In this document: positions 1 through 9,032 of the stretch, piece by piece
Layout: every line of letters begins with the position of its first letter
Position numbering within the stretch: position 1 is the first letter of the stretch
DNA from: Acanthaster planci
Taxonomy: Eukaryota > Echinodermata > Asteroidea > Valvatida > Acanthasteridae
Direction: 5' to 3'
Assembly: GCF_001949145.1 (NCBI RefSeq)
Contig: NW_019091360.1
Coordinates: 4,026,013-4,040,026, forward strand
Length of the DNA: 14,014 nt
The notes under the pieces: model-generated
Databases searched by the model: none
What the model saw: the letters and a program-made list of their open reading frames with translations, nothing else
What the model was told of the DNA's origin: nothing
Position numbers and translations under genes: made by a program

Positions 1-40
1 CAACAACAAAGTAAAAACTCAAGCTTTATGTTGGTATATT

Positions 41-99
41 TTTATTTCAAGTGTTAGGTTGGCCAAAACAATTTCAAACTCCAAGGAATACATTTTATT
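41..99 (-). promoter_or_regulatory. Candidate polyadenylation signals of the minus-strand gene
   Basis: Two AATAAA hexamers read on the minus strand, at 94-99 and 41-46. The first lies about 30 bases beyond the TAA stop at 129-131 of the candidate terminal exon, a normal place for a poly(A) signal. The surroundings are AT-rich, so one AATAAA by chance is not surprising. The position relative to the stop is what gives it weight. Confidence 0.4.
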
Positions 100-128
100 T
101 TTTGCAATAAATTTAAAAGGGTCCTGAA

Positions 129-363
129 TTACCTCTGATGCATTGAATTTTGTTGAGGTCCCAACTTTCTTTTAACGTTAAGTGTCAAATCTTGAAACTT
201 TTGGTTATAAAATTCAATTAAGAAGCCAGAAGCATCTCCAATGAATGCCAAACATGAAGTGAATGATTCCAATTTGTTCTGCCATCTTAAAAGTTTGTAT
301 TTTTTTATTCCAACTGCAGATTGTGAAGGATGAGACAAGATGGACCTTTCGGCATCTGAGATA
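129..363 (-). CDS. Candidate terminal coding exon, unknown protein
   Basis: Read on the minus strand, an acceptor (pyrimidine-containing tract ending ACAATCAG) lies just above 363, followed by 77 open codons and TAA at 129-131. The peptide begins ISDAERSILSHPSQ and contains KLLRWQNKLESFTSC and FLIEFYNQKFQDLTLNVKRK. It is mixed, amphipathic and basic towards the end, with no signal peptide or membrane segment. The frame stays open up to about 515, but the acceptor at 363 is the best start. The exon begins with one base of a split codon, which exactly completes the two-base end (GG) of the exon at 1050-1263 and gives glycine. AATAAA signals follow the stop. A weaker alternative is a donor GAG|GTAATT at 133, which would make this an internal exon. 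I do not recognise the family. An open frame of this length is only moderately unlikely by chance in AT-rich DNA, so splice phase and the poly(A) signal carry much of the support. Confidence 0.45.
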
Positions 364-922
364 CTGATTGTCAGAATGAAAGATTTCCAAATTGATACGA
401 ATAAAGTTAAATGAAATTGACTTATATGGGCTCTTTGAAATCTTTTAATTACAGTTTTTGATGAGTTCTTGCACTTGATGATCAACTTATTTGACAGAGT
501 AAAATGTGAATGCAAAACCTTGAAACAATTGGAAGTAGGACCTCATCAGTAAAACCCAATGATCAGAGGAGGTTCAATATCCTCTGAACTGTACAGCTAC
601 ATGTAAGTTCAACATTACCTGTTTACTTGAAACACTTGAATTAAAATACACCAACATAAAGCTTGACTTGTAACTTTGCTAGGACGTGAAACTTGACTTT
701 AAACTGACCCCAAAACCTGAGATTTGACAACCACAAATCACACATGTACATGTTTGCAGCGCCAGTGAATAAATTGACAATATACACAGCACTTTGTGTT
801 TTTCTTCTGCTGAATTTTTTTTTTTTTATACAAAACGTACTCAAGATCTGCAGCGCCAAAGATTTGAAAATGGTGAACTAACAACAGAAGCTGACAAATT
901 AACCCTCTTTCTTTTTTGGAAT

Positions 923-938
923 TGCTGCTGCTGCTGCT
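923..938. repeat. (TGC)n microsatellite
   Basis: Five tandem TGC units in an otherwise AT-rich stretch. A T13 run lies nearby at 815-827. No coding role is seen. Confidence 0.8.
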
Positions 939-1049
939 TTGCATGAAAACTAACCAACATCCGCAAGAATCCTTGCATCTACATGTACATGTATAAAGTG
1001 ACATGAAACATTCTTGAAACAAGAAGAAAATGACTTGATAACAACTCAC

Positions 1050-1263
1050 CCCTTTCTGACCTTCCTGAATTCATTGCTCCGCCGGTCACAAGTACAACCA
1101 ATGTAACATTGATGCTGCCCACCAACCTGTGCTGTGTTCCCTAATGGCCACCGGCACGCGCAGCGAAGTGGAGCAGGTGCCCGGTGACTTCGTCTGATCC
1201 CTGGACCTCCGTTGATGGTAACACGATGAGGGTAGACTGCTGGTATGCACACTCTTGGGAGTT
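1050..1263 (-). CDS. Candidate internal coding exon, cysteine-rich peptide
   Basis: Minus strand, 214 nt, bounded by a good acceptor (TTTGCATTTCAG before AACTCC) and a consensus donor (GGG|GTGAGT). Only one frame is open throughout: two bases of a split codon, 70 codons, then two bases of the next. The other two frames contain stops. The peptide reads LPRVCIPAVYPHRVTINGG, later LRCACRWPLGNTAQVGG, HQCYIGCTCDRRSNEF and ends KVRKG. Six cysteines cluster as CAC, C, CTC plus one near the start, and Arg and Gly are frequent. GC and CpG content are clearly higher than in the flanks, as expected for an exon. The end phase matches the exon at 129-363. I recognise no domain; the cysteine pattern could suit a small disulphide-bonded segment, but that is speculation. 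An exonised repeat or a non-coding exon remains possible. Confidence 0.45.
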
Positions 1264-1329
1264 CTGAAATGCAATTTGAAAATGAAGGGAATCATGTAGT
1301 ATTTTGAGAACGTGTGCTTGCACAATCAA

Positions 1330-3780
1330 ATGTAAAACTTGTGAACAGTTTGTTTACACTTTCATTAAAGGGATACTGAAGATGTGTTAAACTATTACAT
1401 TTGAAAAGCATGCAATTTGGTAGTTTCCAGAATAAATTGAGAGAGCAAATATACAAACCAGGAAAGGAATTTGTCAGTGTTCAAGTTTTTCTTATCTGTT
1501 CAGTTCAGATCAAACACCAGGTACATACACATGTGTACATGTACATGTCTTTTTCCTTCCTCCATGATGCACTACAGAAATGTGTTGGCTTTTTGGATGC
1601 TGCTTTTTCACTATTGAAGACTTGGGCCTAATTACATAACATGCCATAAACCAGAAGAAAGGACAGTGCCCAAGCACTGTCTGCAACCAGCTTGAAAGCC
1701 CTCATTAGCCATGCAGGTCAAATTTTGAATTTGAGTAGTGGAAGAGGTCACTGGACATGCCCAATTCTACCAGCAAACCCCTACTTTTGCATTTGACAGT
1801 GTTTGACAACCGTGAATGCTGTAAGGTGCTGAATTCTATATCAAAAAACATTTCGGTGGGTCGGGTGGTGGGCGAGTGAGTAAGCAAGTTGGGATGAAAA
1901 GGGGAAAAAAAAAAATTAAACACAAATTTCTGAGAGCATGCAAACTTTACATTTCCGGGAAAAAGAATTTACAAAGCAAACAGTATACAGAACTAACGTC
2001 TTTTATAATGTCCTAAATTAAGGCCTTCCATGGAAATCACACAGCATCCTCAATGATTTAATAGCACAAAGCTTTCTGGCCAATCTTTAAGTTTTAGATA
2101 TTGCAGGGATGAGGTCGGAGGGATGAGATTGGGGGATGAAGACAAACTTATTCACACAAATTACCCTTCAAAAGGTTTGTTACAATCACGGTACAAGTTG
2201 GTTGTCTTGACGATGATGTGAAATCTTTGGTTGTTAATAGATTGTTAACAATGGAGCAAAGCTCTCACTACAGTACAATGTCGCTATAAACAATGTCACA
2301 ATGGGGTCCACACTTCAATGTTTGGTATCAGAGCCAATTCTTGTCACAGATGTACCCCCTTGCCCTCCAAGGCCCCTGCAAATGTGTGCTTGCCTGCCTC
2401 ACAAATGTGTGTGCGTGAGGATTTAGGCCAGCATTAAAAGAAAAATAAGTTGAAAACAAGGTGATCAGGCAGTATGGATATCTGGTTTGATGTCACAGAA
2501 TCTTTACATGTAAAGACAACGTCGAATAAAGGCTAGAGATTCTATCTTATTTAAATGGAACATAAGGTTTTTCAGTAGAAAATGTTCAGATTGTGGATGC
2601 TGTAACTAAAGCTGTCTTCACATCGGACATTTTTCTGGTAAAACATTGAGACTGTTGTCAATTCGACAAAATTAAATCAAATGCAGAAATTGTCAAGTGT
2701 TGATCGCCAGCTGTACGTTTTACGTTCCCAATGCGGAAGATTTCAGGTCGAAGTGGGTCGCGACAGAATGCATTGTCAATTTTATGTCGCAGAAAAGTCC
2801 TGTGCAGACGGCTAGTGTAATGTAACACATTTGATCACATGAAATCAATTGGCACGTCAATGGGTCGTGACCTCTGTTCCCGCACATGCAACTGTACAGC
2901 TACTGTCATGACCTTGCATAAACATGACGTCAACATTGGAAAATGTGCCACATGATGAGCCCTGCTTCGGTCATTTATCGATTTGTGGTATTTGTAATAT
3001 CAATCAATAAGATGGAGAACACCCAGGAAATGATTTGGAGTTTCTTTTCAGTGGAGCAATATGAAACGCTTGTGTCTACAGCTCTATGACCAGCAACGAC
3101 AACGATGAGGACCGCTCGATTGAAAGATTGAGACACACGTCACACTGTGCAATTGCCAGGTTTGGCCAACAAATCAACTGAGAGAGTTCTGAATAACTTC
3201 GCAGTGATTGAAGGAAAAAGAATGGTACGCTTTCCAGAGGCCATATCTGGGTGTAGGATTATAAGGTCAATCGGAGGGTGCTCTCATGATATTCTGAAAG
3301 CACAACGCTGCAAGGTCTGAGTCATCTTTTTGCGGATGCATGGAAGAAAAGCCATAATGGAATGTTAACAAGCAGTCACGATAACCTTTTACAATTTTTA
3401 GTTCAGTGTGAATGTGGCTTTAAATAGTAAACAGGGCAAAGATCGAATCACAGGATTACATGTACAAAATAATGACTTCACAGAACACATTGCTAAATGG
3501 TTGAAAAAGAATATCAGTTTAAGAATTGACTAAGTATTGGTCAGAAAGATGTCCATTTAATTCTCGCAAAAGGAAAAATACTGCAAAAATTGATGGCTTA
3601 ATTTAATTAATAGTCACAAGTCCATACAAGTTTTCATACTGCGTCGGGCAGAACACACAGCATGACTCAGCAGATTATGTTCTTGGCACTGGATGTGCAA
3701 GTGAGGGACCAGTGTTACTTTTTTTTTTTCATTATCTGCAGGTTGACTGTTTTAACATAAGACATGTTTTTATCTGATTG
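1330..3780. other. Non-coding stretch, no supported gene
   Basis: About 2.4 kb of AT-rich sequence with short random frames only. It holds scattered TACATGTA octamers (1536, 2505, 3457), an A11 run at 1905-1915 and a T11 run at 3719-3729. If the minus-strand exons on either side belong to one gene, this is intron; otherwise it is intergenic. A short minus-strand frame at 1705-1835 is discussed under rejected items. Confidence 0.5.
2501..2516. repeat. 16-bp perfect palindrome centred on TACATGTA
   Basis: TCTTTACATGTAAAGA is a perfect inverted repeat with no spacer. It extends the common octamer by four complementary bases on each side, further than the other copies I checked. It could be a protein-binding site or the chance context of one octamer copy. 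Nothing around it suggests a promoter. Confidence 0.75.
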
Positions 3781-3797
3781 GGACTTTCAGAAAAAGC

Positions 3798-4001
3798 ATG
3801 GATTATGTTAGTGTCGGACATACATTTTTGGGTGTCGGAAGGTACACATCTGGACCTACATTTACTTCACAAAACAAAACAAAAGCTAATCAGTTTCAAA
3901 CTAATAGCTTTCTAAACTTTTCGGAGCAAAGAAAACTCCAAAACTTATTAAAAACAACCGAAAAGAAATTGGATAATGAGGTATTCAATGAAACGGAATG
4001 A
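3798..4001 (+). CDS. Weak candidate plus-strand exon with start codon
   Basis: An open frame of 67 codons starts at an ATG in a favourable context (A at -3, G at +4), eight bases after a plausible acceptor (TGGGACTTTCAG at 3790 with a T-rich tract and CTGAT branch-like site upstream). The peptide starts MDYVSVGHTFLGVGRYTSG and has a hydrophilic, charged second half (SEQRKLQNLLKTTEKKLDNE) that could form a short helix or coiled coil. It ends at TGA 3999-4001. No strong donor is seen inside, so it would be a short single or terminal exon. It lies opposite to the candidate minus-strand gene. Chance is a serious alternative at this length. Confidence 0.2.
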   Translation: MDYVSVGHTFLGVGRYTSGPTFTSQNKTKANQFQTNSFLNFSEQRKLQNLLKTTEKKLDNEVFNETE

Positions 4002-4371
4002 TGAAAAATACTGTCCGCAAAGATACGCAAATTTGGCTAAATCCAAAAAGTTAAAACTCTCAAACCTTACAACTCTCAAAATGTTCAGTTTTCTACAGGT
4101 CGCAATCCTCATGATGTTTATGGTTCAAATTAATGAAAAGTAAATCAAAGCTCCTTTCCGACCATGTCCAGTTTGTACTTCAGGGTCCAACTTGTATGAC
4201 GTATGCACCGGGAGGTGCCTACTTTAGAATGTCGTACCATGAATTGGACTTAAAAAGGCTGAAACGTGGGAGGCACTAGAAATAGCGGTCACTTCACATG
4301 GATACTTCCTTGATGGCATTCATGAAAAGAACCATTATTACCCTTCTGTTGTCGGATGTTTTGCCACTTAC

Positions 4372-4517
4372 GTCTTCGACTAAGAATGGGGGATGGTAGC
4401 CTAATGTATCGTACAATTTGTACAGCTCATAATGAATGGAACCATACTGATTTCTTTTGATCTCATGCACTTTGACCAAATTTGTTTTTAATAGAGCAGA
4501 GGGCTTTTCCCCGTTTA
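4372..4517 (-). CDS. Candidate internal coding exon, unknown protein
   Basis: Minus strand, 146 nt, with a pyrimidine-rich acceptor (ATTTTCTCCC...TGTGTCAG, exon starting at 4517) and a perfect donor (GAC|GTAAGT at 4372/4371). Only one frame is open: two bases of a split codon, then 48 codons ending on a codon boundary. Peptide segments are NGEKPSALLKTNLVKVHEI, KRNQYGSIHYELYKLYDTL and GYHPPFLVED, a soluble-looking mix rich in Tyr, Lys and Leu. The start phase fits the end of the exon at 9033-9117, the split codon becoming GTA (Val). Downstream, acceptors at 4275 or 4258 could lead to a short last exon: from 4275, 18 codons then TAG at 4219-4221; from 4258, Pro-Phe-stop. In that case this gene ends here and the exons at 129-1263 belong to another. 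No AATAAA follows within 200 bases. Family not recognised. Confidence 0.42.
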
Positions 4518-5154
4518 CTGACACACATTGGGAGAAAATGTTTCCAGAATGGACTTTGTAAACACAGGTACATGTAGTGCTTAATGTTCAAACTGACAAA
4601 GGATCCCCAGGATCACAAATCATCATGTCACTGATGATGGAATACAATGCCAAGAGAAATGCCGTTTTATCCTGATTCAAAAACAATACTGGTACCAACA
4701 TTGAGAATTGACAAATTATCAGTCAGAGAGATATCTGTGTAGCTCCCATTTGGAAAAGAAAATGTAGTACAAAAATGGCTTGCCATTGAAGCTGTGATGT
4801 CTCTATGCAATTCCAATTCATGTGAGGTCAAAACTGATCCTTGATACATGTACATCACTCGGGATTAGGATCAGTAAATGTATATATGTAAATTCAATGT
4901 TTAAGCTTGTACATTTTTTTTCTGCTGGGAGACGCCGAAGTGACCGGACATATCTAACTGTCACTCGTTATCTAGTGCGAAATTCAATGGTTGCACACAA
5001 AACCGGTGATCTATCGGTAAGATCGAGTGTGCACTTTTAGGGATTGTCACATGAAAGGTTGGCTCTATGCAGTATAAGAGACATCAGGTAATTTCTGAGA
5101 TAATCTATCAGATCTAGAAATGACCGATGATGAGTCTGAATCTGAAAAGGCATG

Positions 5155-5520
5155 TTATGGGATCAAATGTCGAAGCAGAAATCCAATGGAAAACCTAGCT
5201 TTTGGGATGAGGCCCAGCCTCGGTCTACGCTTGTCAAACTTATCAGCCTGGCCCAAAGACAATCTAAACCTGAACCTCAAATCCATTAACAATCCAGAAA
5301 ATGAGTAATAACTTACAGTAATGTCTACAGTGGCTCGGACAGAACCACACCCAGTCAAAATACTTTTACTGGTATCTCACATATTCCAGACCCTGCGACC
5401 ATCGCTCATAGTAGACGACAAAGCAGACAAGAAACTCCATCTAAAGGCCCCAAATCAAATCAAAAGAAGGACAAAGAGCCTGTTCCTGACCAGCTTTCGA
5501 TGGAACTATCCACAGTTGAC
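5155..5520 (+). pseudogene. LINE ORF1 C-terminal remnant
   Basis: A Pro/Ser/Gln/Lys-rich reading frame lies just before ORF2 and can be followed with two internal stops: segments such as SNGKPSFWDEAQPRSTL, then HIPDPATIAHSRRQSRQETP and KGPKSNQKKDKEPVPDQ, ending at a stop near 5520. This composition is typical of the basic, disordered end of LINE ORF1 (RNA-binding, gag-like) proteins. No CCHC zinc knuckles are visible, so that part is missing or lies beyond the truncation. The assignment rests on position and composition, not on a conserved motif. Confidence 0.45.
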
Positions 5521-5598
5521 ATTTGAAACACTAACATCTAAGGAAAACAAATCATTTCTCATGTACCCTTACACTTCAGTGAGTTTTCTTATTACAAT

Positions 5599-8288
5599 AT
5601 GGTTCTCATCTTGCAATGGAATGCCCAGTCTTTTACTTCTCACAACAAACAATTTAAAGCTCTATTAAGTCCTGGATCCACAAACTGGATATCATTTGCA
5701 TACAAGAAACCTCGCTTAATATTTAAAAGTAAGATCTTTACGTCCATGGCTAACGCTGTGACGGGGAAATTACTGACCTCAAACAAGGAGGCAGAGGATG
5801 TGCTGTCTTTGTCAAACGTGGAACTGCTTTTAAATGTATTGCTCAGTCAAACAAACAAATTGAGTTTCAAGTAGGTGCATTTTACAACACTGATAAACAT
5901 AAAATCAACATTGTCAATATCTATAGTCCCTGCCAAACTCCTGACTTGTTTTCTCTCACAGAAATCCTGAACAGATGCGACAATCCCTGTATAATTTGGA
6001 GATTTAAACAGTCATAATCCTTTATGGGGCAGCTCCACTTTGGATCAAAACGGACAGATTGATGAAGATCTGCTGGAAGATACAAACATGGTCTGCATCA
6101 ACTCTGGTGAAGGTTTAAGAATTGATACTTCTCACAACAAACTTTCCTGTATTGACGTCACTTTCATGACACTGCGGCTGGCTACTAAGAGTAACTGGCA
6201 CGTTCTTGACGATACTTGGGGCAGCGTCCACTGTCTCATTATAATTGAGCTTAACCACTCTATCTACTCTAATCCATCCATTCTTCATTCCAAATGGTCC
6301 CTGAAAAAAAGCTGATTGGGACAAATTTGAAGAAGCCTGTCATCAGAACATAACTGAACCAAATATTTCCGATAACATTGATGTATACGATAACTTCACT
6401 CAACAACTCCAGTCTGCCATGTCCAAGTCCATACTCCAAACCAATTCTAAGCACCATAAAGCTACCAAACCCTAGTGGATTGATGAGTGCAAAAGTGTTA
6501 TTGCCGAGAAGAAAGAAGCTCTCAAAAAACCTGAGAAAACTAGACTCCCTTCCGATTGCTATATTACAAAAAGACCTGCACTATTGTAGGGAAAACCATC
6601 AATGACACCAAAACGAAAGATTGGGAAAACTTCTGCAATGAAATAAGCCCTAAATCCAACATCAAAACTATCTGAAACAAAATCGAGCGTATTGATAAAT
6701 CCTACGACACTAACAATGGGGAAAAGGCTGAAGCCCTGGCTAATAGTTTTGCCAAAGTTAGTAGCAATGACAACTACTGCCCCTCTTGTATCACCACAAA
6801 GGAAGAAACTGAGAATTCATTCACAATTAACAAAAACAATGATAACATCATCAACAAGTCTGTCACCATGGAAGAGTTAAACTAGGCAACTGATTCTTCA
6901 AAATGCACTTCCCCTGGCAAAGATGGCATCAGCAACAATGTTATCAAACACTTCCCCATTAAAACCTTGAATATCTCCTGATTATCTTTAACTTAATCTG
7001 GCATTCTTCCATCTGTCCAAAGCAATGGAAAGATGCAATTCCCATCCCCATTCTTAAACCTAACAAAGACCCTTGCAATTCATCTTCTTACAGGTCTATA
7101 GCTCTGACTTCTTGTCTATGTAAAATCATGGAACACATGGTTAACTCTCGTCTTTCCTGGTTGTTAGAAATCCACAACCTGCTCTCTCAGTTAAGAGTGG
7201 TTTTTGAAAGGGCCGGAGCACCAAGGATCGCTTTCTGAACCTGGAGTCTTCTTCAATAAAGCAAGATCTAATACAGAGAGCACTCTTGCCGTTCTTCTGG
7301 ATATACATGTAGAAAAGGCGTACGCTACGTTGTGGCGAAATGGAATTGTGATTAAATTACAGTTCCTACGTATTACTGGGAGAGATACCAAATGGATCAA
7401 CAACTTCCTCACAGATCGGAAAATTCAAGTGAAAATCAACAAGTTTCTTTCAGCAGAAAGAATATAGGATAATGGTGTCCCTCAAGGGAGTGTTATAAGT
7501 CCTCTCTTGTATAATATTGCTATTAATGATCTTTCTCACAATGTCAATGACATTACTTTATATGCAGATGACATTGCCCTTTGGAAATTGAACGGAAATA
7601 TCTATCTAGAAAAGAAAATCAAACAACCTCAACACCATCAGCAGTTGGTGTAACAAATGGGGTTTTAAGCTATCGATTGCCGAAACTATTGCTGTTCTTT
7701 TTACCAATAAGATACGAGCCAACATCTCTTTGAATATCAACAGCAAGAAGATTCAACTACAACCTCCGGCTAAATTCCCAGGAGTCACCTTCGACAATAG
7801 ACTAAAACACACACTGACAATGTCATAACCAACTATATCTATTTGCGGCAACACCAGGGGTGCAGACTGCAAAACCCTCTATCACTTGTATGTACTGCTC
7901 TTATCAAGCCTATCCTGGAGTACGGGTGTAAAGTGTTTAATTCGGCATCATCGTCACTCAAAGACTTGATAGTATTCGGTATCAAGCCCTTAAAATATGC
8001 ACTGGTGCTATCCGTGGTTCCCCTCTCTGCAGACTTCAGGCTGAATGTGGGACCCCCCCTTTGGCTCTTCGACGACAGTTTTTATGTACATGTAACTTGT
8101 ATGGAACTAAAATTCATGCTCATGACATTCATCCTAATGATTTCTTCCATCAAGACAACTGGCAAACGCACTACTTTTCTGAAAAATGGTCTTCGTTTCC
8201 TCACAAAACCCCTTTTGAAGCCAGAATAGATCCCAACACGCAGGCGGTTACACTGGTTCCCACTGCTACATTGGAACTACATGTATAA
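5599..8288 (+). pseudogene. LINE ORF2: AP endonuclease plus reverse transcriptase, broken
   Basis: ORF2 probably begins at the ATG 5599 (MVLILQWNAQS). The endonuclease has Asn at WN (5617-5622), Glu at IQET (about 5706), GDLNSHNPLWGS (5998-6033) and an SDH-like site at 6223-6231 that reads SVH, with valine where the aspartate should be. A linker with KP-stop-WIDECK near 6470 matches the PWW.EEC region of relatives. The reverse transcriptase has SPGKDGIS (from 6910), YRSIALTSC (7089), GF-stop-KGRSTKDRF (7199), motif A LDI (7297-7305), NGVPQGSVISPLLYNIAIND (7471-7530), YADD (7561-7572), WGFKLS (about 7659), GVTFDN (about 7780) and ALRRQFL (about 8065). The frame changes after about 5685, 5997, 6315, 6600, 6970, 7200, 7250, 7620, 7815 and 7960, and stops occur at 7205 and 7465 among others. 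This protein would nick target DNA and copy the element RNA into it; this copy cannot. Confidence 0.9.
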
Positions 8289-8858
8289 AAGGCTGGGACC
8301 ATTTAAAAAGTTGCAAAATGATCAAACCCAACAAATACTGAAGTTAATGATAATTTCTAGGAGCTAATTTATGAATCAAAGGCTACAGCCGTCCATATAC
8401 AGCGTATACTCTCTACTTGGTTGAATTTTTTGATGTAGAAATCCTTGCCTTTGTAGCAATGATACAAAGCAAGATTTCTTGTATAAAGAACACCTGTGTT
8501 ACACGTACTGGGTAGCCAGTTTACATGGCCATTCGTACAGTACTGTATGTACATGTAAACCACATGTACCCACAAACGATAGTGACTATGCTGCCTGTGT
8601 TAGCCATTGCTCCTTTGCAAGTAAGATTTTTCTTGAAATCTCAATCTATCTTCATCAGTACTCAATACTTTAGTGCTTAAATCTTTCTTTTATAGCAAAT
8701 TTTCAACTTTCCGTAAAAATGTGCAGAAAATTTGAGAGCAAAAGGGAAATTTTGGTTCACCCAAAACTTTGGGAAAGCCATATTCAGTATAGCGGCATTG
8801 TACTGTTGCGGTGCCAGGACATTTAAATCTAGGAACCAATTAGTCTGACGTTCAGGGA

Positions 8859-8930
8859 GCCAGATTGGTGGAGTGGTACCCACCTCAACCTCCAACCCTG
8901 TGACCTGGGTTCAAATCCCACCTTGGCCGA
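8859..8930 (+). repeat. tRNA-derived SINE head (A box and B box)
   Basis: The stretch contains a perfect match to the RNA polymerase III A box (TGGTGGAGTGG, 8866-8876; consensus TRGYNNANNNG) and a B box (GGTTCAAATCC, 8908-8918; consensus GGTTCRANYCC), 31 bases apart as in tRNA genes. The T arm pairs TGGG with CCCA around TTCAAAT. The outer ends GCCAGAT and ACCTTGGC pair only partly, and no clean anticodon stem forms, so this is a tRNA-like SINE promoter and not a working tRNA gene. The body after about 8930 (GACACGAGGAGCGGAAGG...) may continue the SINE, but I cannot set its 3' end. It lies just downstream of the candidate exon at 9033-9117 on the other strand. Confidence 0.7.
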
Positions 8931-9032
8931 CACGAGGAGCGGAAGGAGGAACCCGAAACACACACAGAAGTGAACAAAACCTCTTGAAATTGGCCAGAAA
9001 ATCTTGTGCTATTAATAGAATGAAAATCTTAC

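Larger units (their letters stand above)
5120..8290 (+). mobile_element. Degenerate Jockey/I-group LINE (non-LTR retrotransposon)
   Basis: Plus-strand element of about 3.2 kb made of an ORF1 tail and a nearly complete ORF2 coding for an APE-type endonuclease followed by a reverse transcriptase. Motifs appear in the order expected for this group: WNAQS, CIQET, GDLNSHNPLWGS, SCIDVTF, PGKDGIS, YRSIALTSCLCKI, NGVPQGSVISPLL, YADDIALW, WGFKLS, GVTFDNRL and AECGTPPLALRRQFL. Stops and frameshifts are scattered throughout, so it is a dead copy. The 5' edge is unclear (probably 5'-truncated within ORF1). The 3' edge falls at or just after 8290, with no poly(A) tail and no target-site duplication that I could see. 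No RNase H domain follows, which suits Jockey-type elements or a 3'-truncated I/Nimb-type element. It would be antisense inside an intron if the minus-strand exons at 4372 and 9033 are joined. Confidence 0.93.

Noticed and set aside
640-717. Minus-strand segment with a fair acceptor (AAATCTCAG) and a donor (AACAG|GTAATG)
   Set aside because: All three frames contain a stop between the two signals, so it cannot be an internal coding exon.
1705-1835. Minus-strand frame after a long pyrimidine tract and TAG acceptor, ending in TAA
   Set aside because: The acceptor context is good and the phase could follow the 9033-9117 exon, but it does not fit the 1050-1263/129-363 pair, has no poly(A) signal that I saw, and the peptide is short. 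Kept only as an alternative last exon.
4665-4858. Minus-strand frame of 63 codons that looks protein-like
   Set aside because: It is closed by a stop with no usable donor, and continuing it requires a frameshift into a frame that itself has a TGA. It may be a remnant, but nothing decides it.
7191-7412. Minus-strand open frames within the LINE
   Set aside because: They are shadows of the plus-strand reverse-transcriptase coding sequence.
8677-8895. Minus-strand frame of 72 codons overlapping the SINE head
   Set aside because: It starts inside the tRNA-like sequence and shows no splice signals or motif.
8859-8930. A functional tRNA gene
   Set aside because: The acceptor stem pairs only partly and no proper anticodon arm forms. 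A SINE head explains it better.
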